From NCBI RefSeq assembly GCF_900129815.1, contig NZ_FQWX01000010.1, positions 1 through 64,000 on the forward strand: 64,000 nt of DNA, read 5' to 3'. Below the pieces are notes generated by a model. That model was not told where the DNA came from and did no database searches. It saw nothing but the letters and a program-made list of their open reading frames with translations. A program made the translations under genes and the position numbers. The DNA is from Asaccharospora irregularis DSM 2635 (GTDB taxonomy: Bacteria > Bacillota > Clostridia > Peptostreptococcales > Peptostreptococcaceae). This document shows positions 1-8,381 of this stretch, one piece after another. Position 1 is the first letter of the stretch, and each line of letters opens with the position of its first letter.

Positions 1-285
1 CTCATTACAGTGTTTGCAGTAGAATCTTTGTTTTTTTATTTTAAGCATAAGAGGGTTATTACCTGACCTATTTAAAATTACTTTAACAATTTGTCTTCCA
101 TTTTTCACTACTGAATAATTTTCATTTACGCAACCGCATTTAGAGCATGCTTTTGGAACATATGTAAGCACTGCGTTTAATACCTTAAACTCAATACCTC
201 TTATTTTTTCAATTCCATCTCCTGTAAATACTAAATTTTTATCGCTAACTCCTAGAATATTTGATATAATATTATTTGAACACAT
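1..285 (-). CDS. ISL3-family transposase, N-terminal part (cut by window edge)
   Basis: Reading leftwards from an ATG at 285, 95 codons stay open to the window edge, so only the N-terminus is present. The start sits 9 bases after a strong GGAGG. The visible part has two cysteine pairs, CSKCGC and later CKHC, with a basic stretch (KNGRQ, then LKIKKQRF) between and before them. That arrangement is the N-terminal zinc-binding, DNA-binding region of ISL3 transposases. The catalytic DDE part would lie outside the window. I could not define a terminal inverted repeat with confidence in the 300-400 region. Family call is by recognition of the Cys pattern; confidence is moderate. Confidence 0.72.
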   Translation of the reverse strand, partial: MCSNNIISNILGVSDKNLVFTGDGIEKIRGIEFKVLNAVLTYVPKACSKCGCVNENYSVVKNGRQIVKVILNRSGNNPLMLKIKKQRFYCKHCNE

Positions 286-409
286 GTTAAGCCTCCTTGT
301 TTTTTTGTTGTCGTGACTTAATTATACAACGAGTTTGACATGTGTTCTTTATTTTTTTAAAAAATAATAGCGCTGATAGTAATTAGTCCATTTTTGTCTA
401 ACGACAATT

Positions 410-630
410 ATGGATTTTTTATTACCATCAACGCTAAATATTATACAGCCAATTCAAGGAGCTTATATAGTTACAGGCCTTTTTATAGCCACATTCACAC
501 CACAGTATTATAATCATCACTTTCTCCTAAATTTAGTACTCTAACAATAGAATATAAAAAATATATTTATAAAATGGATAAAACATTAAAACATATTGAA
601 AACCATCCGTATAATACATTTAGATATTAA
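410..630 (+). pseudogene. Decayed coding remnant, unidentified
   Basis: An ATG-started frame runs 410-544 (44 codons), and an overlapping second frame stays open to a TAA at 628-630, ending in KHIENHPYNTFRY. Together they look like the C-terminal end of a longer protein broken by a frameshift near 520-540. No ribosome site precedes the ATG. It lies just behind the ISL3-type element, so it may be a gene disrupted by that insertion or an older mobile-element remnant. I do not recognise the family. The whole 286-743 gap otherwise shows no gene. Confidence 0.25.
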
Positions 631-743
631 TTTTCATATAAAAGTATCGAGATATTTAATATAGAGCTAGGTTTTTGCATAAAGGGTATTTAGTGAAAAA
701 TATATTATAATAAGTTGTACAATATATATTGGGGGACTAGATT

Positions 744-1436
744 ATGATAATTATAGGAGAAAAGGCATATCTAAAAAGTTATGATCCAAAGATGGATCAG
801 GGCTCAAATATGCAAAGTGAGATAAGTAAACTGGTAAAAATGCAAAACGATGATAAAAACAATACTAAAATTCAAAGAAAAGAAAACAAAAATACAAACA
901 ATGATATATACAAAAACATAAAAAATAAAGCAAGTATATTAAATAAAGATCAAAGAAATATACAAGAAAAAATCTCTTTAATTCAACTTCAAGAGCAAAA
1001 AGTAGGGGATATGGAGAATATATTAAAACAAGTTAGATCTACCTATATACAGGCTATAGAAAACGGGAAACAAGAGGAAACAAAGCAAAAAATAAAAATA
1101 AAAAAGATATTAAGAGAAGTTGACGAGTTAAATGATGATTATGAATCAGAGAAAGAGTATATAAAAGGAGACGAAAGTATACTAAGTGTTGTAGATGAAG
1201 CACTAAACAAAATAAATTATATAAAAAATAAATTGGCTCAATATAAGTCCAGGTTACTAAGTTTGGAAAGTGAAGTTGACAGAAATAAAAGGGATATTGA
1301 ATCCACGGAAAAGAGTATCGAAAGTTATAAGGAATCTGAGGAATACATAAGTGAGAAAATAATACTAAACCCTCTTGATTTTATATTTATTGAGGGAAGT
1401 ATTGACAGTGGGATGATTATAAATATATTGATTTAG
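744..1436 (+). CDS. Flagellin-like coiled-coil protein (degenerate D1 helices)
   Basis: A 230-residue, Lys/Glu/Asn-rich, mostly helical protein without signal peptide or membrane segment. A GGGGGAC ribosome site lies 7 bases before the ATG. Residues about 75-140 (ISLIQ, then ENILKQVR, then AIENG, then ILREVDEL) follow the spacing of the flagellin N-terminal D1 helices (ISLIQ..., ILQRMREL, AAN, IDQLTEEID). Residues about 150-200 (VDEALNKIN, KNKLAQYKSRL) resemble the flagellin C-terminal D1 helix (IDKAL, SKLGAxQNRL). The conserved flagellin D0 start and the ADDAAGLAI motif are absent. It precedes the flagellar operon but has its own terminator. Flagellin/FlgL-related is inference; it could be an unrelated coiled coil. 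Confidence 0.6.
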   Translation: MIIIGEKAYLKSYDPKMDQGSNMQSEISKLVKMQNDDKNNTKIQRKENKNTNNDIYKNIKNKASILNKDQRNIQEKISLIQLQEQKVGDMENILKQVRSTYIQAIENGKQEETKQKIKIKKILREVDELNDDYESEKEYIKGDESILSVVDEALNKINYIKNKLAQYKSRLLSLESEVDRNKRDIESTEKSIESYKESEEYISEKIILNPLDFIFIEGSIDSGMIINILI

Positions 1437-1452
1437 TGAAATAATGTACTCG

Positions 1453-1498
1453 AAAGCTTAGAACGTATGAATTATATCATATGCTCAAAGCTTTTTTA
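1453..1498 (+). terminator. Intrinsic terminator after the flagellin-like gene
   Basis: An imperfect hairpin pairs AAAGCT with AGCTTT at its base and TATGA with TCATA near its loop, followed by a T run. It separates the 744-1436 gene from the flagellar operon leader. Confidence 0.75.
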
Positions 1499-1630
1499 TT
1501 TGAAGAAATGTATTATATAAAAGCGAATTAGATTTATTATGTAGATATAAGCATAAATATTACATTTTACAACAAAAAATTAGGAATATACAAAAAATAC
1601 CTAAGTTTTTAAAAAAACTGACGTAAATAC

Positions 1631-1659
1631 TTGATAAAAGTCTTGATATTAACTATTAT
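1631..1659 (+). promoter_or_regulatory. Sigma-A-type promoter of the flagellar operon
   Basis: TTGATA at 1631-1636 and TATTAT at 1654-1659 are separated by 17 bases. Transcription would start near 1666, about 25 bases before the c-di-GMP aptamer, which is the right geometry for a riboswitch leader. Confidence 0.6.
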
Positions 1660-1689
1660 GTAATTAAAATATAGTAATAATAATAACTA

Positions 1690-1775
1690 AATAAGCAAAC
1701 CTAAAGAAATTTAGTGACGCAAAACTAAAGGGGCTAAAGTTATAGACCAAGCCAGCCAGTTGCCAAGGAGTTAAG
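1690..1775 (+). promoter_or_regulatory. c-di-GMP-I (GEMM-I) riboswitch aptamer
   Basis: The hallmarks of the GEMM-I aptamer are visible in order: GCAAACC; a CTAAA-GAAA-TTTAG hairpin with a GNRA tetraloop; the conserved GTGACGCAAA core; then the second stem with GGGGCTAA and AGCCAGCCAGTTGCC. An intrinsic terminator follows within 25 bases, so ligand binding is expected to stop transcription (OFF switch). In C. difficile an equivalent riboswitch represses flgB in response to c-di-GMP. It sits about 330 bases upstream of flgB here. Confidence 0.93.
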
Positions 1776-1798
1776 AAACTGTTTGTTATCATCAACGA

Positions 1799-1833
1799 TA
1801 AAAATATACTCTCTTTATGGTATATTTTTTTTA
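1799..1833 (+). terminator. Riboswitch expression-platform terminator
   Basis: Arms AAAATATAC and GTATATTTT enclose a short loop and are followed by a run of Ts. It lies directly behind the c-di-GMP aptamer and before flgB. The leader from 1834 to 2104 is very AT-rich; I see no second aptamer and no obvious long inverted repeats in it. Confidence 0.8.
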
Positions 1834-2104
1834 ATAATTAGGTAGATTTATTTTTGAAAATTATAAATTATAGATAAAAAATGTAAACAATTGTCGAATT
1901 TAGAAAAAATAAAAATAAAATATGGTAGAAAAATATAAAAAAGTTGTATAATGAAAAAAGAGGTAGAAATATATCAATAGCATATAGGATTTTTACCTAC
2001 AAAATTAAAAATATCTAATAATTGATAATTACATATAAAAAAGTTGTTTTTACTAGTTAGTTATAAGAGGTAATTAACTATTTATTTAATAAAGGGGGAA
2101 TAAT

Positions 2105-2428
2105 ATGGAAACATATAATTTAATGAAGATGGGGCTAGATGCCACGGAACTAAGGGGCAGAGTGATTGCCAACAACATTGCAAATATAAACACTGTAGCA
2201 TATAAAAGAAAGTATGTTACCTTTGAGGAAACTCTAGACGACAAGATGAAGGAACCTGAAATAGAGGTTAAAACTGATGAAGGATATATTATGAGAGAAG
2301 ATGAGAATAATGTTGACTTAGAAAACGAAAAAGTCAATCAAGCAGCAACTACTCTTGAATATAATGCCTTAGTCAGCTTAACAAACACTAAAATAGCCAT
2401 GGCAAAGAGCGTTATATCTGGGAGGTAG
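2105..2428 (+). CDS. flgB: Flagellar basal-body rod protein FlgB
   Basis: First gene of the flagellar operon. FlgB forms part of the proximal rod of the basal body and is exported by the flagellar type III apparatus. The N-terminus has the rod/hook family signature (RVIANNIANINTVAYKR) and the C-terminal half has the coiled-coil tail (NALVSLTNTKIAMAKSVI). At 107 residues it is shorter than the usual 130 or so, with a reduced middle. AAAGGGGG lies 8 bases before the ATG. The gene is 4 bases from flgC and is under the riboswitch. Confidence 0.93.
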   Translation: METYNLMKMGLDATELRGRVIANNIANINTVAYKRKYVTFEETLDDKMKEPEIEVKTDEGYIMREDENNVDLENEKVNQAATTLEYNALVSLTNTKIAMAKSVISGR

Positions 2429-2432
2429 TTAG

Positions 2433-2837
2433 ATGAATATATTTGGTGGCATGAGGATTAGTGCAAGTGGATTATCCGCAGAGAGAATGAGAATGGATGT
2501 AATATCGTCCAATGTAGCAAATGTTAAGACTACAAGAACTGAGGACGGAGGAGCATATAAGCGTAAGGTAGCTACCTTTGCTGAGAACTATGATAAGAAA
2601 CTAGGAATGTTGGGGGTTAAAACAGTATCAATAGAAGAGGATAAATCTCCTCTTAGAAAATTATACGATCCTAACCATCCTGATGCTGATGCACAGGGAT
2701 ATGTTGAATATCCTAATGTAGATTTGTTAGTAGAGATGTCTGATTTGATAGCAGCATCTAGGGCATATGAATCTAATGTTGATACATTAAATGCCCAAAA
2801 AAGTATGATATCAAAGGCTTTAGAAATAGGAAGATAG
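2433..2837 (+). CDS. flgC: Flagellar basal-body rod protein FlgC
   Basis: Proximal rod protein of 134 residues, the usual length. The N-terminal [18 protein letters not shown] motif and the C-terminal [20 protein letters not shown] motif are characteristic of FlgC. GGAGG in the end of flgB serves as ribosome site, so translation is probably coupled. Confidence 0.96.
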   Translation: MNIFGGMRISASGLSAERMRMDVISSNVANVKTTRTEDGGAYKRKVATFAENYDKKLGMLGVKTVSIEEDKSPLRKLYDPNHPDADAQGYVEYPNVDLLVEMSDLIAASRAYESNVDTLNAQKSMISKALEIGR

Positions 2838-2852
2838 TAAATGAGGTGAAAT

Positions 2853-3194
2853 ATGCAAGTGATAGGTGGATTACAGGGGATAAATAGTATAAAGATGGAC
2901 TCAAATATATTTACTCAAGCCATAAAAAATCCTGAGGTAAATAAAAATCAGGAGTTAGATAATAAAAAAAATAATTTAGGCTTTATAGATATTATGGATG
3001 CAGCTATAAGTAAAGTAAATGATACTCAAGTAAATGCGAATAACATGATTGAATCTCTTATAAAAGGAGAAGATGTGACTATGCATGATGTAATGCTGTC
3101 TGTACAAGAGTCTCAAATGTCGATGCAACTTATGTTAGAGGTTAGGAATAAGTTGTATGAAGCATACCAGGAAATAAATGGAGTACAGCTGTAG
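2853..3194 (+). CDS. fliE: Flagellar hook-basal body protein FliE
   Basis: FliE is the adaptor between the MS ring and the rod. The protein has 113 residues. The C-terminal helix (TMHDVMLSVQESQMSMQLML, then EVRNKLYEAYQEI) is the conserved FliE segment. Preceded by GAGGTGAA. Position between flgC and fliF is the standard order. Confidence 0.95.
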   Translation: MQVIGGLQGINSIKMDSNIFTQAIKNPEVNKNQELDNKKNNLGFIDIMDAAISKVNDTQVNANNMIESLIKGEDVTMHDVMLSVQESQMSMQLMLEVRNKLYEAYQEINGVQL

Positions 3195-3217
3195 GTCTAT
3201 TAACAAGGAGCAGATAA

Positions 3218-4768
3218 ATGAACATAAAGGAAATTATAAAAAAAGCGAAAGATTCTACAAAGAATAAAAAAGACCAATTTAAGGAACTTAAAAAGGAGAA
3301 AAAGATAGCAATTATAATTGGTGTTGTAGCTGTTATTTTAGCGATATTATTTGGGGTTAAATATATTAATGATAATAAGTACAAGGTACTTTTCTCCGGA
3401 CTAGATCCAAATGATGCAGCTGCTATTACTAAGGAATTAGAGAGTAAAAAGATTGAGACAAAAATAGAGGGAGACAGCATATATGTACCTAAGGAAGAAG
3501 TTGATAAGCTAAGACTTGAACTGTCAGATAGTATATCCAATGGATCTAAGGGGTTTGAAATAATGGATCAGGGTTCATCATTTGGACTTACTGATGAAGA
3601 ATTCGAAATAAAAAAACAGAGAATGATGCAAGGGGAGATAGAAAAAACTATAAAGACTTTTCCACAAGTTAACGGTGCAAGAGTACATATCACAAAAGGG
3701 GAAGAATCAGTTTTTTCAAAGGAAAGCATACCAGGTACTGCTGCAGTTTATATAGAACTAAATCCAGGTGCGAATTTGGATGCAAATCAAATAAGATCTA
3801 TAATGTCTTTGGTTTCTGCAAGTAGTAAAAATATACCTAAACAAAATGTAGAGGTAGTAGACCAAAATATGACCTTGCTTTCAGAGGGATTATTTGATGA
3901 AAATGGTAAGGTTGGATCGGCTGACTCAAATGGAATTAATATTGCTAGAAATGCCGAAAAAGAACTTAGCAAAGATTTAGAAAGATCTATAATAGGGCTT
4001 TTAGAACCTATATTTGGAGAAGGTAAGGTAAAGGCAAAGGTAAATGCCGACTTAAACTTTGACAGTAGCGAAAAGACAGAAATAGTAATAGATCCAAATA
4101 AGGTAATTAAAAGAGAGTCCAAAAATGAAAACAAGTCCACTGAAGATGCTAAAGCAGGTGGGGCAGTAGACAATAACATGAATAACATGGGAAATGCAAA
4201 AAAAGATTTAAATGAAAGCAAAGAAGAAGATATTGAATATGAAGTTGGAAAAGTAGAAACAAAAACTGTAACAGCACAAGGTGAAGTTAAAAGAATAACT
4301 GCATCTGTGGCTATTGATGGCGCAGTAGGGGCAGGTGTTATAAAAAAAGTTGAAGACATGGTGGCAAATACTATCGGTATGGAAGATAAAAGGGGCGATG
4401 ATGTTGCAGTTGTAGCTATGGACTTTGGACAAAATGACAAAGATGCTCTAGACAAGGATAAAGAGGTAGCAAAAGTGTTAAAGACAACAGGTTATATAGT
4501 TGCTGGACTTCTAGCACTTATAGTAATCGCATTGATTACAATGTTTATAATTAAGAAGAGAAAAGGATCGAATGTTGAAGATGAAGTTGATGTTGATTCT
4601 GACTTAGACTTAATAAATAAAAAGTTAGAAGAGATGGAAAGAAATAGACAAAACGGTATTTTTGAAGATGAAGAAGAAAACATAACTTTAGAAGAAGAAG
4701 TTAGAAACTATGCTTCTGAAAATCCAGAAAAAGTTACAGAATTGATTAATAGTTGGTTAAATGACTAG
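3218..4768 (+). CDS. fliF: Flagellar MS-ring protein FliF
   Basis: Builds the MS ring in the cytoplasmic membrane, the base on which the switch and export gate assemble. 516 residues. One membrane segment lies near residues 28-46 (IAIIIGVVAVILAILFGV) and a second near 424-447. The YscJ/FliF ring-building domain follows the first (VLFSGLDPNDAAAITKEL). A low-complexity acidic and Asn-rich insert occupies about residues 300-345. The cytoplasmic C-terminal tail, which binds FliG, ends VTELINSWLND. Confidence 0.97.
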   Translation: MNIKEIIKKAKDSTKNKKDQFKELKKEKKIAIIIGVVAVILAILFGVKYINDNKYKVLFSGLDPNDAAAITKELESKKIETKIEGDSIYVPKEEVDKLRLELSDSISNGSKGFEIMDQGSSFGLTDEEFEIKKQRMMQGEIEKTIKTFPQVNGARVHITKGEESVFSKESIPGTAAVYIELNPGANLDANQIRSIMSLVSASSKNIPKQNVEVVDQNMTLLSEGLFDENGKVGSADSNGINIARNAEKELSKDLERSIIGLLEPIFGEGKVKAKVNADLNFDSSEKTEIVIDPNKVIKRESKNENKSTEDAKAGGAVDNNMNNMGNAKKDLNESKEEDIEYEVGKVETKTVTAQGEVKRITASVAIDGAVGAGVIKKVEDMVANTIGMEDKRGDDVAVVAMDFGQNDKDALDKDKEVAKVLKTTGYIVAGLLALIVIALITMFIIKKRKGSNVEDEVDVDSDLDLINKKLEEMERNRQNGIFEDEEENITLEEEVRNYASENPEKVTELINSWLND

Positions 4769-4784
4769 AAGGTGGTAGTTTATT

Positions 4785-5843
4785 TTGCAAAAGGAAGTTA
4801 TTAAATCAGGTAATGCCTTTGATTTAGGCGATATACCTAAGGTAAGACAGGTCACTGGTTCAAGAAAAGCAGCTGTGCTTTTAATGACATTAGGAACCGA
4901 TGTAGCTGCAGGTATAATAAAAAATTTATCAGATAAGAAAATACAAAAAATAGGTGTAGAAATAGCAAATATTAGTACAGTTAATGCAAGGGAAAGAAGG
5001 GAAATACTTCAAGAATTTATAGAATTAAACAAAGGGAAGGAATTTGTGTTAGAAGGCGGTATAGATTTTGCACAATCTTTACTTAATGGAGCTCTTGGAA
5101 ATCAAAGGGCTAACAAACTTTTAGAAGGTATAAAATATGATGCTTATACAAAGGTCTTTATGGCAGCAAGGAAAGCAGAGGCAGAACAGATACTAGCTTG
5201 TATACAAGGAGAGAGTTCTCAAACCATAGCCATAATTCTATCGCATATTCAATCAGATAAGGCGGCTACGATTTTAAGTGAGTTGCCTGATGCAATCAAG
5301 AATGAGGTTTCCCTAAAAATAGGAGCAACTTCTTCTGTATCTCCAGCTGTTATAAAGGCTATTGACAAGGCTGTAGAAGCTAAGTTATCCAAATTAGGAC
5401 AAAGAGAAATAGAAAACTCAGGTGGTGTTGATAGTTTAGTTGATATACTAAGCAGTGTTGACAGAAAGACAGAAAAAAGCATTATTGCATACATTGAGGA
5501 AAGAAACGATGAATTGGCTGAAGAAATTAAAGCGAATATGTTTATATTTGATGATATTGTTAGGCTTGAAAATACAGCTATTCAAAGAATTCTTAAAGAA
5601 GTTGATGTTAAAGACATTGCATTTGCACTTAAAGGATCATCTAAAGAGGTTTCTAATGCTATATTTAAAAATCAATCACAAAGAGCGTCTCAAGCACTTA
5701 AGGAGGAAATTGATTTATTAGGTAAGATTAAAATTTCTCAAGTTGAAGAGGCTCAACAGAATATAGTAAATGTGATTAGAAGGCTAGATGATGCAGGTGA
5801 AATAACTTTATCAAGAGGATCAGACGATGAATTTATTATCTAG
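4785..5843 (+). CDS. fliG: Flagellar motor switch protein FliG
   Basis: Rotor protein that converts stator ion flow into torque and switching. 352 residues, starting at a TTG eight bases after GGTGG. The N-terminal FliF-binding domain, the middle domain and the C-terminal torque domain (MFIFDDIVRLENTAIQRILK) are all recognisable. The usual middle-domain EHPQ motif reads ESSQ here. The charged residues of the torque helix are retained. The last 17 bases overlap fliH. Confidence 0.96.
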   Translation: MQKEVIKSGNAFDLGDIPKVRQVTGSRKAAVLLMTLGTDVAAGIIKNLSDKKIQKIGVEIANISTVNARERREILQEFIELNKGKEFVLEGGIDFAQSLLNGALGNQRANKLLEGIKYDAYTKVFMAARKAEAEQILACIQGESSQTIAIILSHIQSDKAATILSELPDAIKNEVSLKIGATSSVSPAVIKAIDKAVEAKLSKLGQREIENSGGVDSLVDILSSVDRKTEKSIIAYIEERNDELAEEIKANMFIFDDIVRLENTAIQRILKEVDVKDIAFALKGSSKEVSNAIFKNQSQRASQALKEEIDLLGKIKISQVEEAQQNIVNVIRRLDDAGEITLSRGSDDEFII

Positions 5844-6609
5844 TAATGTAATTAAGGCAAAAAATATAAAAATTAAAGGAAAAAAGGTTTTGAAAACTTT
5901 TCAAGATACACCACAAAATCAGGGTATGGATAATGAATTAAATTATAAGTTGGAAGAAGAATTTGCAGCTAGAGAAGAAGAAATAAAATTAAAATTAGAA
6001 GAAGCTGAAAGTAAGTATAATGAAATTTTAGAATCTGCACAGCTAGAAAGTGAAAGATTAATACAAGAAAGTAAACAGGAAGTTGAAAACATAGAGAAAA
6101 AAGCATATGAACAAGGCCATAGCCAGGGGCTTAAAAATGGGTATGAAGATGGATATAAAGAGGCCTATGAAGACAATATAGAAAAGGCAAAAGAAGAGGC
6201 TGAAAAAATAATACAAAATGCTAATAATATGCTTATTGAAGCTAAAGATGAGCTTGAAAATTATATCAAAAATAACAAGACAAATATACTTGATTTAAGT
6301 ATAAGTATAGCAGAACAAGTTTTAAGAGAAAAATTTAGTGATCCATCTTCTATGAATAACTTATTAGACAGTATCATTGAAGAATATTCACTTAAGGAAA
6401 ACTTCGTTGTAAAGGTAAACCCACTATACAAGAAAAACTTAGACTCACAAATCCTAGAACTTAAAGAAGATTACAAGATAAATGGAGATGTTTTCATATT
6501 ATCAGATGAATCTGTAGAAGAAGGAAATGCAATTATAGATAGCTCAAAAGGTAGACTAGTAATTGGAATAGATAGTGTACTGGACAAGGTAAAAGAGGAG
6601 TTATTATGA
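5827..6609 (+). CDS. fliH: Flagellar export ATPase regulator FliH
   Basis: FliH holds and regulates the FliI ATPase at the export gate. 260 residues, with a long charged coiled coil (about 35-150) containing the QGHSQGLKNGYEDGYKEAY segment typical of FliH glycine-rich helices. A globular C-terminal domain follows (VKVNPLYKK, then NAIIDSSKGRLVIGIDSVLD). It starts inside fliG and ends 4 bases into fliI, implying translational coupling. Confidence 0.92.
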   Translation: MNLLSSNVIKAKNIKIKGKKVLKTFQDTPQNQGMDNELNYKLEEEFAAREEEIKLKLEEAESKYNEILESAQLESERLIQESKQEVENIEKKAYEQGHSQGLKNGYEDGYKEAYEDNIEKAKEEAEKIIQNANNMLIEAKDELENYIKNNKTNILDLSISIAEQVLREKFSDPSSMNNLLDSIIEEYSLKENFVVKVNPLYKKNLDSQILELKEDYKINGDVFILSDESVEEGNAIIDSSKGRLVIGIDSVLDKVKEELL

Positions 6610-7934
6610 TTGATATAGATTTTGAAAAAATAATAGGAAAAGTTAGGGATATTCCACCGGTGATTTGTGAAGGAAAAGTAAAAAAAATAATAGGACTTAC
6701 AATTGAGGTTGAGGGTATAAAAGCCTTTGTAGGGGAATTGTGTACTATTTACAATAATTTAAATAACCCTGTAAATTGTGAAGTCGTTGGTTTTAGGGAC
6801 GGAGAGGTAATATTAATGCCCCTTGGAGAGCTAAGTGGCATAGGACCTGGATGTAGGGTTGTAGCACAGGGAATACCTCTTAGTGTTAAATGTAGTGATG
6901 AACTTCTAGGGAAGGTATTGGATGGTATAGGAAATCCAATAGATGATAATGTAACTTTATTAGGAGAGAGATATAGCTTGTCTAATGAACCTCCGGATCC
7001 TATGAAAAGACCTAGAATAACAAATATAATGCCCACAGGAATAAGAGCTATAGATGGTTTTTTAACTTGTGGAGAAGGACAGAGAATAGGTATATTTGCA
7101 GGTAGTGGTGTTGGAAAAAGTACAACCCTAGGCATGATGGCAAGAACTGCTGAGGCTGATGTAAATGTAATTGCATTAATAGGAGAAAGAGGAAGAGAAG
7201 TACTAGACTTTATAGAAAGAGACCTTGGGGAAGAAGGTATGAAAAAATCAGTGGTAGTGTGTGCTACCTCTGATAAATCTCCTCTTGTAAGATTAAAGGG
7301 GGCTTTAACAGCTACATCTATAGCGGAGTACTTTAGGGACCAAGGCAAAAAAGTTATATTGATGATGGACTCAGTAACAAGATTTGCAATGGCTCAAAGA
7401 GAGGTTGGACTAGCTATAGGTGAACCTCCAGCACAAAAAGGATACACGCCATCAGTTTTTGCGATGCTACCGAAGTTGATGGAAAGGACTGGATTATCAG
7501 AAAAAGGATCGATAACTGCGTTTTATACTGTGCTAGTAGATGGAGATGACTTCAATGAACCTATAGCGGACACTGTTAGAGGGATATTAGATGGACATAT
7601 AGTTTTATCTAGACACCTGGCACATAAAAACCACTATCCTGCTATAGATATTTTAAATAGTATAAGTAGGCTTATGAAAGAAATTTCTGATGATAAACAC
7701 AATAATGCTGCATCTTTTGCAAGAGACATAATTGCAACATATAAAGAGGCAGAAGACCTAATAAATATAGGTGCTTATGAACATGGATCTAATAAAAATA
7801 TAGATACAGCTATAAAGTACATAGATACTGTAAATGAATACTTAAAGCAGGGTGTAAACGAAAGCACTCCATTTGAAATCAGTAGAGAGTTACTAATCAA
7901 TATGTTTGATCAAGGGGGAAGAGTGGTTGAGTAA
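6606..7934 (+). CDS. fliI: Flagellum-specific ATPase FliI
   Basis: ATPase of the flagellar type III export apparatus, related to F1-ATPase beta. 442 residues, usual length. The P-loop is FAGSGVGKST. Other signatures are ALIGERGREV, the Walker B strand VILMMDSVTRFAMAQREVGL, and GEPPAQKGYTPSVFAMLPKL. The start overlaps the fliH stop by 4 bases. Confidence 0.97.
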   Translation: MIDIDFEKIIGKVRDIPPVICEGKVKKIIGLTIEVEGIKAFVGELCTIYNNLNNPVNCEVVGFRDGEVILMPLGELSGIGPGCRVVAQGIPLSVKCSDELLGKVLDGIGNPIDDNVTLLGERYSLSNEPPDPMKRPRITNIMPTGIRAIDGFLTCGEGQRIGIFAGSGVGKSTTLGMMARTAEADVNVIALIGERGREVLDFIERDLGEEGMKKSVVVCATSDKSPLVRLKGALTATSIAEYFRDQGKKVILMMDSVTRFAMAQREVGLAIGEPPAQKGYTPSVFAMLPKLMERTGLSEKGSITAFYTVLVDGDDFNEPIADTVRGILDGHIVLSRHLAHKNHYPAIDILNSISRLMKEISDDKHNNAASFARDIIATYKEAEDLINIGAYEHGSNKNIDTAIKYIDTVNEYLKQGVNESTPFEISRELLINMFDQGGRVVE

Positions 7935-8367
7935 ATTTAAGTTTAAACTTCAAAAGTTACTAGACATAAAGATAAAGGATGAAGAGGAAAGCAAATTAAA
8001 TTATACTAAGGCACAAAATCAAAAAAAATTAGTTGAAGATAATTTAAGAAATTTAGAGTTAAATTATGAAAAGTACTCAGATATAAGTAGTGTATCTGAT
8101 GTAGTTACTCAAAAGATAACAATAAACTATTTAGCATCACTTACTCAATCAATAAAAGTAACTAATGAGCAATTAGAAAGAGAAAAACTAACAGTACAAA
8201 AAAGAAAAGAAGAATTAATAGAAAGACAGATAAAGAGAAAGTCATTAGAGATTCTTAAAGAAAATGAATCAAATAGATTAAAGAAGGAAGAAGAAAGAGT
8301 AGAACAAATAACTAATGATGAGTTTGCCTTATATGCACATATAAGAAAAAAAGCAAATGCCTCATAA
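7927..8367 (+). CDS. fliJ: Flagellar export chaperone FliJ
   Basis: FliJ is the central coiled-coil stalk of the export ATPase. About 146 residues, almost wholly helical, beginning LSKFKFKLQKLLDIK, the usual FliJ start (F-F-LQKLLD). I chose the TTG at 7927, which lies after GGGGGAAG and overlaps the fliI stop; an in-frame ATG at 7906 would add seven residues but lacks a ribosome site. Sequence conservation in this family is low; position makes the call firm. Confidence 0.88.
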   Translation: MSKFKFKLQKLLDIKIKDEEESKLNYTKAQNQKKLVEDNLRNLELNYEKYSDISSVSDVVTQKITINYLASLTQSIKVTNEQLEREKLTVQKRKEELIERQIKRKSLEILKENESNRLKKEEERVEQITNDEFALYAHIRKKANAS

Positions 8368-8381
8368 AGGGGTGATTTTAT

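Noticed and set aside
600-660. Sigma-D promoter (TAAT ... TCGAGATAT) for the flagellin-like gene
   Set aside because: The -10 differs from the CCGATAT pattern by an insertion and lies about 90 bases from the start; too weak to list.
1834-2104. Invertible flagellar switch as in C. difficile
   Set aside because: I looked for paired inverted repeats of about 20 bases in the leader and saw none; weak AT-rich similarities only.
3787-4455. 222-residue minus-strand open frame opposite fliF
   Set aside because: Ser/Leu-rich shadow typical of the strand opposite AT-rich genes; fliF is intact across it.
5455-5721. 88-residue plus-strand open frame inside fliG
   Set aside because: It lies in another frame of a clear fliG, is a Lys/Leu-rich low-complexity translation, and has no ribosome site.
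6749-7348. 199-residue minus-strand open frame opposite fliI
   Set aside because: Shadow of a conserved ATPase gene; no start signal and no recognisable motif.
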